The notes beneath the pieces are model-generated. The model had not been told where the DNA came from. It did not search any database and was given only the letters and a program-made list of their open reading frames with translations. Source: Desulfobacteraceae bacterium (GTDB taxonomy: Bacteria; Desulfobacterota; Desulfobacteria; Desulfobacterales; BuS5). From it: DNA of 8,488 bases. The translations under genes were made by a program, and so were the position numbers. The number at the start of each line of letters is the position of its first letter. Position 1 is the first letter of the stretch. The stretch is taken from assembly GCA_030592105.1 (NCBI GenBank), contig JAUVKE010000099.1:1-8488 (forward strand). The letters run 5' to 3'. Below are positions 1-6,417 of the stretch, piece after piece.

Positions 1-171
1 CATATTCGGTATTGTACAAGCATATCCCTCTTATTCTTCCCCTCTATACTCCATGTATGGAGTAACTTTTCCCGAAGTTGCAAATTTTCTCAATATTGTG
101 AACAAGGCAATATAAAATCCATTGGATGTTAATCTTGATTTTTTCTCTTATTAATCCAGCGATTAAATAGG

Positions 172-1521
172 CTACCTCCGCTTTTGGTTGGAATTGCAGG
201 ACATTGAACACGCTCCAACGGATTGAGGTGCCTTGAGGAATAAGGCCAGTGTTCCAGCAGAACCGAAGCAAAATGCGGCGAATAAAAAAGCAATGACATA
301 ACTAACGGTCATGTCAAATATAATGCCTCCGGCCATAGATCCGATAATAGCTCCGATTCCGGCTAGTGCCCAGAGAATTCCCATAATTTCCGTAAGGTTC
401 ATGTTGCCGAAATACTTCCCTATCAATCCCGGTATCTGAGGTACCCTTGCCCCGTAAAAAAAACCATAGATAACGATAAATATAGAAAACATATAAATGT
501 TTTCTATGGCAGGGAGCCATAACAAAGCGACCGCAGTAAAAAAAGTAGCGATTATGAGCGATTTCTTCAGTCCAACCAGGTCAGAGAAGGCGCCTCCCAG
601 GAGTCTGCCGACCATGCTTATTCCACCGATAAACCCGAGACCTGCGGCAGCAGTCCCTCCAGGTATGCCTTCATTTATAGCAAAAGGAACGATATGAATC
701 ATAATGAGATGAATCGGAACAGCACATAATAACCAGATAATGCCCAATAAGAAGAACGTTTTGGTCCTTATGGCGTCCCTGGCAGTCCATCCAGTCCTGT
801 TCTGCCGGCAGGGCTCTCCTTCTATCGGGTCTTGCCCTTTTTGCCGGTCAACATGCACTGAAGTATTGAACTCTTCTTCCCCGAGTGGCCGTAGGCCCAT
901 GTCCTCCGGCTTATCCACCATAGCCAGTGCAACTATTGTCAGAACGATCCATACAAATCCCCCGATGATGAAATAGGAGGCTCGCCAGCCGTAATGGGAG
1001 ATTAAATACTGTGCTAATGGGGCCGCTACAAGAGGTCCTGCCCCGATGCCGGAAGATGCAATGCCCAGGGCCAGCCCCTTCTTTTTCGTGAACCACTTCT
1101 GGACAATTGATGTGGGAAGAGCTGTGGCAGCACCCACACCGAGGGAAGCTATCAGATAAAAGAGGTAAAAGTGCCAAAGCTCTTTAACTGTGCCGCAGAG
1201 GAAAAAACCGAGACCCATAAACACGGCGCTGACGGCAAACATCCTCTTGGCACCGTATCTGTCCGCCATTCTGCCCAATATGGGCATTGAAACAACGAGC
1301 ACCACCAGATGGAGCGAGTGTATAGTAGAGATAATCCCGGCTCCCCATCCAAACTCCCCTTGCAGGGGCTTAAAAAACACCCCCAGAGAAAAGAAAAAAC
1401 CGTAAGTCTGGGCACTGAAAAAGCAGCAAATGGCTATTATCCAGCCATAAAACAGCTTTGGTTTATTTTTTCTTCTGCTATTGGACGGTTTATTGCGAAG
1501 GCGCAAAGCCTGAAATGCCAT
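172..1521 (-). CDS. MFS transporter, oxalate/formate antiporter-like (OFA/monocarboxylate group)
   Basis: A 449-residue inner-membrane carrier with the hydrophobic pattern of a 12-helix major facilitator protein. The cytoplasmic N-terminus is basic, and the KLFYGWII stretch (about 22-29) opening helix 1 is typical of OFA-type carriers. MFS motif A follows helix 2 (GRMADRYGAKR, about 83-93). A long hydrophilic loop (about 205-250) separates the two six-helix halves, and the second half opens with a GWTARDAIRTKTFFLL-type segment common in this group. Family knowledge suggests transport of a small organic acid anion; the substrate cannot be read from sequence. The ATG at 1521 is preceded by GGAG with 8 nt spacing. 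The gene looks more G/C-rich than the kinase operon, but this may only reflect membrane-protein codon use. It lies downstream of htpG on the same strand, separated from it by a terminator, so it is probably transcribed on its own. Family certain, substrate unknown. Confidence 0.9.
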   Translation of the reverse strand: MAFQALRLRNKPSNSRRKNKPKLFYGWIIAICCFFSAQTYGFFFSLGVFFKPLQGEFGWGAGIISTIHSLHLVVLVVSMPILGRMADRYGAKRMFAVSAVFMGLGFFLCGTVKELWHFYLFYLIASLGVGAATALPTSIVQKWFTKKKGLALGIASSGIGAGPLVAAPLAQYLISHYGWRASYFIIGGFVWIVLTIVALAMVDKPEDMGLRPLGEEEFNTSVHVDRQKGQDPIEGEPCRQNRTGWTARDAIRTKTFFLLGIIWLLCAVPIHLIMIHIVPFAINEGIPGGTAAAGLGFIGGISMVGRLLGGAFSDLVGLKKSLIIATFFTAVALLWLPAIENIYMFSIFIVIYGFFYGARVPQIPGLIGKYFGNMNLTEIMGILWALAGIGAIIGSMAGGIIFDMTVSYVIAFLFAAFCFGSAGTLALFLKAPQSVGACSMSCNSNQKRR

Positions 1522-1602
1522 GGAAAGTTCTCCAAGAAGTAGGCTGATTATCTCCTTTTAAAGCGGCAAACAACACTGATAGCAAGCATTTCTAAATCAA
1601 AA

Positions 1603-1637
1603 TTAATCCACTGCCGGTATAGCAGCCGGTGGATTAA
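1603..1637 (-). terminator. Rho-independent terminator of htpG
   Basis: An inverted repeat pairs TTAATCCAC(TG)CCGG (1603-1617) with CCGGTGGATTAA (1626-1637), giving a 12-bp stem with a 2-nt bulge and an 8-nt loop. On the minus strand it is followed by TTTTGATTTA. It starts 8 nt after the htpG stop codon, so it most likely ends the htpG transcript before the MFS gene. Confidence 0.75.
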
Positions 1638-1644
1638 TAGTTGT

Positions 1645-3576
1645 TTAGATCTTTATAGCCTTAGACATTATTGCGCCGATGTCCTTTGAAAATTGCGCAG
1701 GATTTTCTATCTTATTGCCTTCACTTATAAGGGCTAAGTCTAACAGCAGGTTGCTATAATCAGTTATAAGAGGATTGGCTGCGTCTTTCTCAAAAAGAGC
1801 TTTTATTTTAGATATAACAGGATGATCGATATTTAACTCCAGGACTCTTTTTACTTCCGGGGGGTTCTGCCCGGCAGCCTTAATGATTTTTTCCATATAG
1901 GCGCTCATCTCGTATGTCCCTTCCGATAGACAGGCTACCGAATCTTTAAGCCGTGTCGACGGTTTTACCTCCTTGATTTTATCCTGGAGTTTGGTTCTTA
2001 TAAAATTGAAAAGATCGGTATACTCGTTCTTTTTCTTTTCATCTACCTTTTCCAGATCAAGATCCCCCTTTTCCGCGCTTTTCAGTTTCTTCCCGTCATA
2101 CTCTGTGAGAGACTGCACAACCCATTCATCAATCGGGTCGATCATTAAGAGGACTTCAAAATTCTTTTCTTTTAATTGTTCAAGATGGGGGCTGTTTATT
2201 ATGGCGGAGAGATTATCTCCGGTAATATAGTATATATCCTTTTGCTCTTTATCCATCCTGTCTACATATTCTTTCAGAGAGACTAATTTGTCTTCTGACC
2301 TGGTCGTTTTGTATCTGACAAGCTCGGCGATCTTGTTTTTGTTTTCAGGATCTGAGTGGATACCAACCTTAAGAACCGAACCGAATTCATTATAAAATTT
2401 TTCGTATTGCTCCTTTTCCATGTTCGACAGGAGATCGAATATTTTTTTCACAAGATTTCTGCGGATATTTCTTACAAGGCTGTTTTGCTGGAGTATCTCC
2501 CGGCTTACATTAAGATCCAGGTCTGGAGCGTCGACAACACCTTTTATGAATTTTAAGTATTCCGGCATCAATTCCCTGCAATCATCCATAATAAAGACCC
2601 GTCTGCAATAGAGTTGCATGCCGTGTTTTGTTTCCGCAGAAAAAAGATCGATAGGGGCCTTGGACGGGATATACAAGAGGGCGCAATATTCGGTCGTTCC
2701 TTCAAATTTCAAATGAAGATGGGTAAGGGACGGATTCCAGTCATGGCTTAGATGCTTGTAAAATTCTTCGTAATCTTCATCGGAAACCTGGCTCTTCTCT
2801 TTAGCCCATATAGCCTTCATGGAGTTTAGGGTTTCCTCGCTGATAACCTTTTTAGTCGTTTCTCCTGTCGGTTTACCGTTTTTATCAAGAAGCTGGTCTT
2901 CCTTTGGAATCGGTTCCTTTTTTTCCACATCCATAACAATGGGATAGCTGACAAAATCGGAATGTTTCTTTACGATAGTTTGTATAGTCCATTGATCAGT
3001 AAAATCCTGCCCATCCTTGTCGCCCTTTTTGAGATCCAAAATAATGACTGTGCCCCGAGAACTTTTTGTCGTTTCGGCTATGGAGAAGGAGCCATCACCG
3101 TGGGACTCCCACAGCGTTGCTTTATCAGAACCTGCTGCCCTTGTTATAATGGTAATCTTTTTCGCCACAATAAAGGCGCTGTAAAATCCTATACCGAATT
3201 GTCCGATCAATTCGGGTGTGAGTGAATCCTGATTTTGTGATGCCTCGATCGCTTCTATAAAAGCTTTTGTGCCGCTTTTTGCTATGGTTCCGATGTTTTC
3301 CAGTACTTCATCATAAGTCATCCCGATTCCGTTATCGGATATTTCAAGGGTCTGCTTGATTCCGTCCGGGGTAATTTTAATTTTAAATTCAATATCATCC
3401 CCAAGGATTTCGGGATCGATTTGAGATTTAAAGCGGAGTTTGTCTATGGCGTCTGAAGCATTGGAGATCAATTCCCTCAAAAAGATTTCCTTATTCGAGT
3501 ACATTGAATTGATAATTACATTCAAAAGCTGCTGGATTTCAGTTTTAAACTTATGCGTTTCTTTTTTTTTATTCAT
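1645..3576 (-). CDS. htpG: Molecular chaperone HtpG (bacterial Hsp90)
   Basis: A 643-residue cytosolic ATP-dependent chaperone, close to the usual length of about 620-640. The N-terminal GHKL ATPase domain (about 1-220) has the catalytic glutamate and adenine-pocket asparagine in [12 protein letters not shown] (Glu35, Asn39), the DNGIGM loop (81-86), the lid segment GTIAKSGT and the glycine-rich [11 protein letters not shown] motif. The middle domain (about 240-510) contains the [12 protein letters not shown] segment, which includes the arginine that senses the ATP gamma-phosphate. The C-terminal dimerisation domain follows, and there is no MEEVD tail, as expected for a bacterial form. HtpG works as a homodimer that remodels client proteins, usually with DnaK. 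The ATG at 3576 has AGGAG 6 nt upstream. No frameshift or missing catalytic motif is visible. The gene is followed at once by its own terminator. Confidence 0.98.
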   Translation of the reverse strand: MNKKKETHKFKTEIQQLLNVIINSMYSNKEIFLRELISNASDAIDKLRFKSQIDPEILGDDIEFKIKITPDGIKQTLEISDNGIGMTYDEVLENIGTIAKSGTKAFIEAIEASQNQDSLTPELIGQFGIGFYSAFIVAKKITIITRAAGSDKATLWESHGDGSFSIAETTKSSRGTVIILDLKKGDKDGQDFTDQWTIQTIVKKHSDFVSYPIVMDVEKKEPIPKEDQLLDKNGKPTGETTKKVISEETLNSMKAIWAKEKSQVSDEDYEEFYKHLSHDWNPSLTHLHLKFEGTTEYCALLYIPSKAPIDLFSAETKHGMQLYCRRVFIMDDCRELMPEYLKFIKGVVDAPDLDLNVSREILQQNSLVRNIRRNLVKKIFDLLSNMEKEQYEKFYNEFGSVLKVGIHSDPENKNKIAELVRYKTTRSEDKLVSLKEYVDRMDKEQKDIYYITGDNLSAIINSPHLEQLKEKNFEVLLMIDPIDEWVVQSLTEYDGKKLKSAEKGDLDLEKVDEKKKNEYTDLFNFIRTKLQDKIKEVKPSTRLKDSVACLSEGTYEMSAYMEKIIKAAGQNPPEVKRVLELNIDHPVISKIKALFEKDAANPLITDYSNLLLDLALISEGNKIENPAQFSKDIGAIMSKAIKI

Positions 3577-3608
3577 TTGGCACTCCTGTTAAATTATTCA
3601 GTAATATT

Positions 3609-3818
3609 TCAGCCTATATAACTTAGGAACGGGGATTCAATTTTTTGACAAAAGACAAAATAGGATTCATATTTCAGACCGTTTTCTTCAAGAAAATCAC
3701 ACAATTCATTAACTGTTACATGTTGTTTTGTCTGGAGAAATACATCTTAGGATTATAAATCTATCTTTAAACCTGTCGAGACATTCATGCTTGAAAATTT
3801 TTTAAACTGTTTTTTTCG
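3609..3818 (-). pseudogene. Possible decayed Fur-family repressor remnant (N-terminal half)
   Basis: On the minus strand one frame reads RKKQFKKF..MNVS..LKI, then two stop codons (3755-3753 and 3749-3747), then DVFLQTKQHVTVNEL followed by CDFLEEN, open to a stop at 3611-3609. The order and wording resemble the start of Fur-family winged-helix metalloregulators, where a basic helix is followed by an xVFLxTxxHVTxxELYxxL segment. No recognition helix, zinc site or C-terminal dimerisation domain follows, and the stops break the frame, so no functional Fur is made. The match is from memory of the family, not from a search. The alternative is chance similarity in A/T-rich spacer. It overlaps the htpG promoter zone. 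Confidence 0.4.
3613..3640 (-). promoter_or_regulatory. Weak candidate sigma-70 promoter for htpG
   Basis: Reading the minus strand, TTGAAT (3640-3635) and TATAGG (3618-3613) are 16 bp apart, each matching 4 of 6 consensus bases, about 40 nt before the htpG start. I looked for a sigma-32 pair and for a CIRCE repeat and found neither convincingly; CCCCGTT overlaps this spacer but lacks a matching upstream box. Confidence 0.25.
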
Positions 3819-3947
3819 TGTTGGTGAATCTGTTTCACAAGTTTTATCTATTGAAAATAATAACAGATAATAATTACGAGTACGATACTTGTCAATAACC
3901 AGCATCTCAGGAAATTTTTATAAAATTGCTGATGTAGATGTTTTCAC

Positions 3948-3976
3948 TTGACATACAAGGAGTCTTTTTGCATAGA
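3948..3976 (+). promoter_or_regulatory. Candidate promoter with consensus -35 box
   Basis: TTGACA (3948-3953) is a perfect -35 hexamer. At 17 bp spacing the -10 position is CATAGA (3971-3976), only 3 of 6. If used it would give a leader of about 390 nt running through the MITE-like element into the kinase gene. Weak because of the poor -10. Confidence 0.22.
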
Positions 3977-4010
3977 TAAAAAATATTTGATATTATTTCA
4001 GGACAAAAAA

Positions 4011-4035
4011 TTAATCATCGGGGTTTAATCATCGG
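4011..4035 (+). repeat. Two direct copies of TTAATCATCGG, 14-bp period
   Basis: TTAATCATCGG occurs at 4011-4021 and again at 4025-4035. The copies are identical, start 14 bp apart, and lie about 35 bp downstream of the possible -10 at 3971. This could be a tandem operator or a small duplication. Confidence 0.6.
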
Positions 4036-4061
4036 CACTGATAAATTTTCTTAATCCGTTG

Positions 4062-4216
4062 AGAGACCGTTGCAAAACATCCTCTTTTGCTCGATTCAAC
4101 GCGTCAGGCTTAAATTTAATTCTCGAAATACAGTCTGTTTCTGTGGTTAAACCTGATGTTAAATTTGATCGCCTTCCTTGAACTTGAATGAAATTGAACA
4201 ATTTTCAAAGGTCTCT
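4062..4216. mobile_element. MITE-like element or IS remnant, about 155 bp
   Basis: The ends form an imperfect terminal inverted repeat: GAGACCGTTGCAAAAC (4063-4078) against the reverse complement of 4200-4215, GAGACCTTTGAAAATT, 12 of 16 identical. Inside is a second inverted pair, TCAGGCTTAA (4104-4113) and TTAAACCTGA (4147-4156), 9 of 10 matching, so the whole unit can fold into a long interrupted hairpin. It encodes no protein. GAGACCTTTGCAAAA-like ends resemble those of some IS-family elements, as I recall, which would make this a non-autonomous derivative or a decayed copy. I could not identify a clean target-site duplication. It lies in the kinase operon's upstream region. Confidence 0.5.
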
Positions 4217-4262
4217 TGCTGCAATAAGCTCTAAGTGACTTTTATGAATATTTCCCTTGTCT

Positions 4263-4305
4263 TTCCCCCTTTTTATCTGGAACCAATGTATAATCTTCCC
4301 CCTTT
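4263..4305 (+). promoter_or_regulatory. Candidate operon promoter: TATAAT between two TTCCCCCTTT repeats
   Basis: A perfect TATAAT lies at 4289-4294, 81 bp before the kinase ATG, with TG directly in front of it. No good -35 hexamer is found at 16-18 bp. Instead the first of two identical TTCCCCCTTT decamers (4263-4272) covers the -35 position, and the second (4296-4305) covers the expected start site. The copies are offset by 33 bp, about three helical turns. This layout would suit a promoter needing an activator, or one controlled by a regulator bound on one face of the helix. Confidence 0.35.
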
Positions 4306-4375
4306 GGGCTTGATAAGGCTTGGCAAAATTGCAAACAATTAATGTCGAAGAAATGCAGATAAATGACATATCCTG

Positions 4376-5830
4376 ATGAAAATAACAATATTTAAGCGAC
4401 TTGCATTCGGCTATGCAGCGATAATGCTGATGATTGTTTTTATGGGTGTATATCTGCCGTTTAAGCTTAAGCAGATCAATGATCTTACTCGTTCTGTCGC
4501 CGTTATAGATGGAACAAGCATAAGGATTGTCAAACATCTGCAGGAGACTATTTATGCGCAAGTGGGTTTTGGTAATAAATTTCTTATTTCAAAGGATAAA
4601 GATTTTTTTAATGAATTTAAAAAAATTCAGAATTATACCAAAGAAGATATGATAAAACTGGAGTCTCTTATAGATAACAGTAAAAAGGAAGGGGCTTTTG
4701 AAGAGGCAAAAAAATTATACCTCAATTATCTTTTCAAATTCGAGGGTGATATAAAGACACTGGAAAAGGATTCCGGCTATCCGGGCAAAAAATATATTGA
4801 GGAGAATAATCGCTTAGGAGACAAAATTAACATAAAACTGGAGCATCTTATAAAGATAGCCAGATTCGATGGAGAAAAAAAAATAGAATTGTCCAACAGG
4901 ATCAGTTCACATGTTTTTAAGGTAGCTTCTTTTATAGCAGTATTGTCAGTTATTATGGGCGTTCTGATCTCATTCTTTAATACAAAAAGCATAACGCGTC
5001 CCATACTCCTTTTACAAAAAAAAACGGAAGAAATAGCAAAAGGAAAATTTCAAAAGATCATAAATATCAATTCTCCACCTGAAATAGAAGAGCTTTCAGA
5101 TCATTTTAACAGTATGTGCGAGCGGCTGAAAGAGCTGGATAATATGAAAACAGATTTTATCAGCTATGTATCCCATGAGTTGAGAACACCTTTAACAGCC
5201 ATTAAAACAGCCGCAAGCATGCTTCGTGACGGATCCTATGCAGGCAGAAAGGACAAACAGGATGAATTGTTAGCTATTGTAAATGAAGAGTGCGCGCGAT
5301 TAATAAAATCCGTCAACCGGATCCTGGATCTGTCCCGCATGGAGGCCGATATGATGGAGTATCGTTTCAGCAAATGCTCCATTATACCGATAATTCAGAA
5401 AAGCATATTAAAGGTAGCTCCTATTGCCGAACAGAATGGAATCAATCTTGAATTAAAACCATCTCCTGATTTACCTCTTGTTATTATAGATGAGGAGATG
5501 ATAGCCCAGGTGATGGATAATCTTATAGGTAATGCATTAAAATTTACATCTGAACAGGATTTTGTGATTGTTAATCTGAGTATTTCACAAACTGAAAAGA
5601 GATTTGTAGAAGTATCGGTCTTTGACACGGGGATAGGGATTGATAAAAAACATCTTGATTTAATCTTCGATAAATTCAAACGTATTGATGAAAAAATTGA
5701 GACAGCCAGGGGAAGCGGCCTGGGCCTGTCAATAACCAAGTATATTATTGCCGCTCATGGAGGAAAGATATGGGTTCAAAGCGAACCTGGAATTGGCAGC
5801 ACATTTATCTTTACCTTGCCTGTTGCCTGA
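4376..5830 (+). CDS. glrK: Membrane sensor histidine kinase, GlrK/QseE-like
   Basis: A 484-residue inner-membrane sensor kinase. TM1 is at about 9-28, a largely helical periplasmic sensor at about 30-180 (four-helix-bundle type rather than PAS), TM2 at about 183-201 and a HAMP linker at about 202-255. The dimerisation/phosphoacceptor domain has the H-box SHELRTPLTA with His267. The ATPase domain carries the N-box DNLIGNALKF (381-390, Asn386), G1 DTGIGI (417-422) and G2 GSGLGLSI (446-453), all intact. It should autophosphorylate on His267 and pass phosphate to the response regulator of the same operon. E. coli GlrK has a similar length (475 residues) and layout; the glrK assignment rests mainly on gene order and on the regulator's similarity to GlrR. 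The ATG at 4376 is the first start after an in-frame stop (4364-4366), but no good Shine-Dalgarno sequence precedes it, unlike the two genes that follow. Kinase certain, orthology likely. Confidence 0.93.
   Translation: MKITIFKRLAFGYAAIMLMIVFMGVYLPFKLKQINDLTRSVAVIDGTSIRIVKHLQETIYAQVGFGNKFLISKDKDFFNEFKKIQNYTKEDMIKLESLIDNSKKEGAFEEAKKLYLNYLFKFEGDIKTLEKDSGYPGKKYIEENNRLGDKINIKLEHLIKIARFDGEKKIELSNRISSHVFKVASFIAVLSVIMGVLISFFNTKSITRPILLLQKKTEEIAKGKFQKIININSPPEIEELSDHFNSMCERLKELDNMKTDFISYVSHELRTPLTAIKTAASMLRDGSYAGRKDKQDELLAIVNEECARLIKSVNRILDLSRMEADMMEYRFSKCSIIPIIQKSILKVAPIAEQNGINLELKPSPDLPLVIIDEEMIAQVMDNLIGNALKFTSEQDFVIVNLSISQTEKRFVEVSVFDTGIGIDKKHLDLIFDKFKRIDEKIETARGSGLGLSITKYIIAAHGGKIWVQSEPGIGSTFIFTLPVA
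5759..5763 (+). promoter_or_regulatory. Ribosome-binding site deciding the lipoprotein start
   Basis: GGAGG at 5759-5763 lies 6 nt before the ATG at 5770, inside the 3' end of the kinase gene. It supports a start that overlaps the kinase by 61 nt. The next in-frame ATG would lose the whole signal peptide. Confidence 0.8.
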
Positions 5831-6417
5831 TATTAATATCTGTTTTTACAGGATGCGGCCATTTTCCATGCCTTTATCCAGACAAAGAGGGCCAAGCTGA
5901 AAGATATTTTACCAGAGCAGCGAAATTGATGGAAAAAGGAGATTATGAAGCATCCATAGCTGAAATTAAAAGAGTCATGCTACTATTCCCCAATAGACTG
6001 GAAAGTCAGGGGTTATTCCTTATGGGGTTGGTATATATGCATCCTGAAAACCCAGGGCGGGATTATAAAAAATCATTAGAATGCTTCATAACCCTTGGAG
6101 GTAACAGGAAGCTTGAAAAAAGCCGTACTAAAACCGAAGCATTAATTTATCGGAATTTGCTTGAGGAACTAATTGGTAAAAACAAAGAAATTAAAAAATT
6201 AAAGCATAAAATAAAATCTTTGAAAACAAAACTCATGGAACAGAAAAAAAATACTGACAAATCAAAAAATCAACAAAAAGATTTACATTCCAGGATAAAA
6301 AAACTAAAAACCCGTATAAAGGGTCTTACGGATCAGATTAAAGATCTTAAAGAAATAGATCTTGGCATTGAAGAAAAAAAGAGAAAATCTTTGGATAAAG
6401 AAACAGGTAAGCTATGA
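5770..6417 (+). CDS. qseG: Coiled-coil lipoprotein, QseG-like partner of the sensor kinase
   Basis: A 215-residue predicted lipoprotein. The signal peptide has a basic start (K4, R5), a hydrophobic core (about 12-26) and the lipobox FTGC with lipidated Cys29; Phe at -3 is slightly off consensus. Residue +2 is Gly, not Asp, which favours sorting to the outer membrane. Residues about 43-73 (AERYFTRAAKLMEKGDYEASI and onwards) look like one TPR-type helix pair, with a second weaker pair at about 77-109. From about 125 to 205 the chain is Lys/Glu-rich with coiled-coil heptad character. E. coli QseG, encoded between qseE and qseF, is also a lipoprotein with a C-terminal coiled coil and is reported to bind the kinase; this gene holds the same place. 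The overlap with the kinase and the 4-nt overlap with the regulator indicate translational coupling. Sequence identity to QseG is not obvious by eye, and the TPR-like part differs, so the symbol is positional. Role inferred: modulating kinase activity across the periplasm. Confidence 0.8.
   Translation: MGSKRTWNWQHIYLYLACCLILISVFTGCGHFPCLYPDKEGQAERYFTRAAKLMEKGDYEASIAEIKRVMLLFPNRLESQGLFLMGLVYMHPENPGRDYKKSLECFITLGGNRKLEKSRTKTEALIYRNLLEELIGKNKEIKKLKHKIKSLKTKLMEQKKNTDKSKNQQKDLHSRIKKLKTRIKGLTDQIKDLKEIDLGIEEKKRKSLDKETGKL

Larger units (their letters stand above)
3577..4375. other. 800-bp intergenic region between htpG and the kinase operon
   Basis: Divergent spacer without an intact gene. From left to right it holds the htpG ribosome-binding site and promoter zone, the Fur-like remnant, an isolated TTGACA box, an 11-bp direct repeat, a MITE-like element, and a TATAAT box flanked by two TTCCCCCTTT copies just before the kinase start. 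I saw no tRNA, no sigma-54 promoter and no convincing small RNA with its own terminator here. Confidence 0.7.

Noticed and set aside
48..63. Hairpin ACTCCAT-GT-ATGGAGT as a terminator
   Set aside because: The stem is only 7 bp, is weak, and neither side has a proper T-tract; too far from the MFS stop to be convincing.
44..271. 75-codon minus-strand frame at the left edge
   Set aside because: It starts inside the MFS gene in another frame and has no ribosome-binding site or family resemblance.
4319..4334. TTGGCAAAATTGC before the kinase as a sigma-54 promoter
   Set aside because: The GG and GC are only 7 bp apart instead of 10, so it cannot be a -24/-12 pair.
3577..4375. A glmY-like small RNA upstream of the kinase, as in E. 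coli
   Set aside because: No sigma-54 promoter, no GlrR-type TGTC-N10-GACA site and no terminated RNA could be found in this gap.
4205..4561. 118-codon open frame on the minus strand overlapping the kinase start
   Set aside because: Its second half lies antisense to the clearly real kinase gene, it resembles no family, and it spans the promoter zone and the MITE end.
5395..5739. 114-codon open frame antisense to the kinase ATPase domain
   Set aside because: Mirror of a conserved catalytic domain; low-complexity Ser/Ile/Arg composition typical of an antisense shadow.
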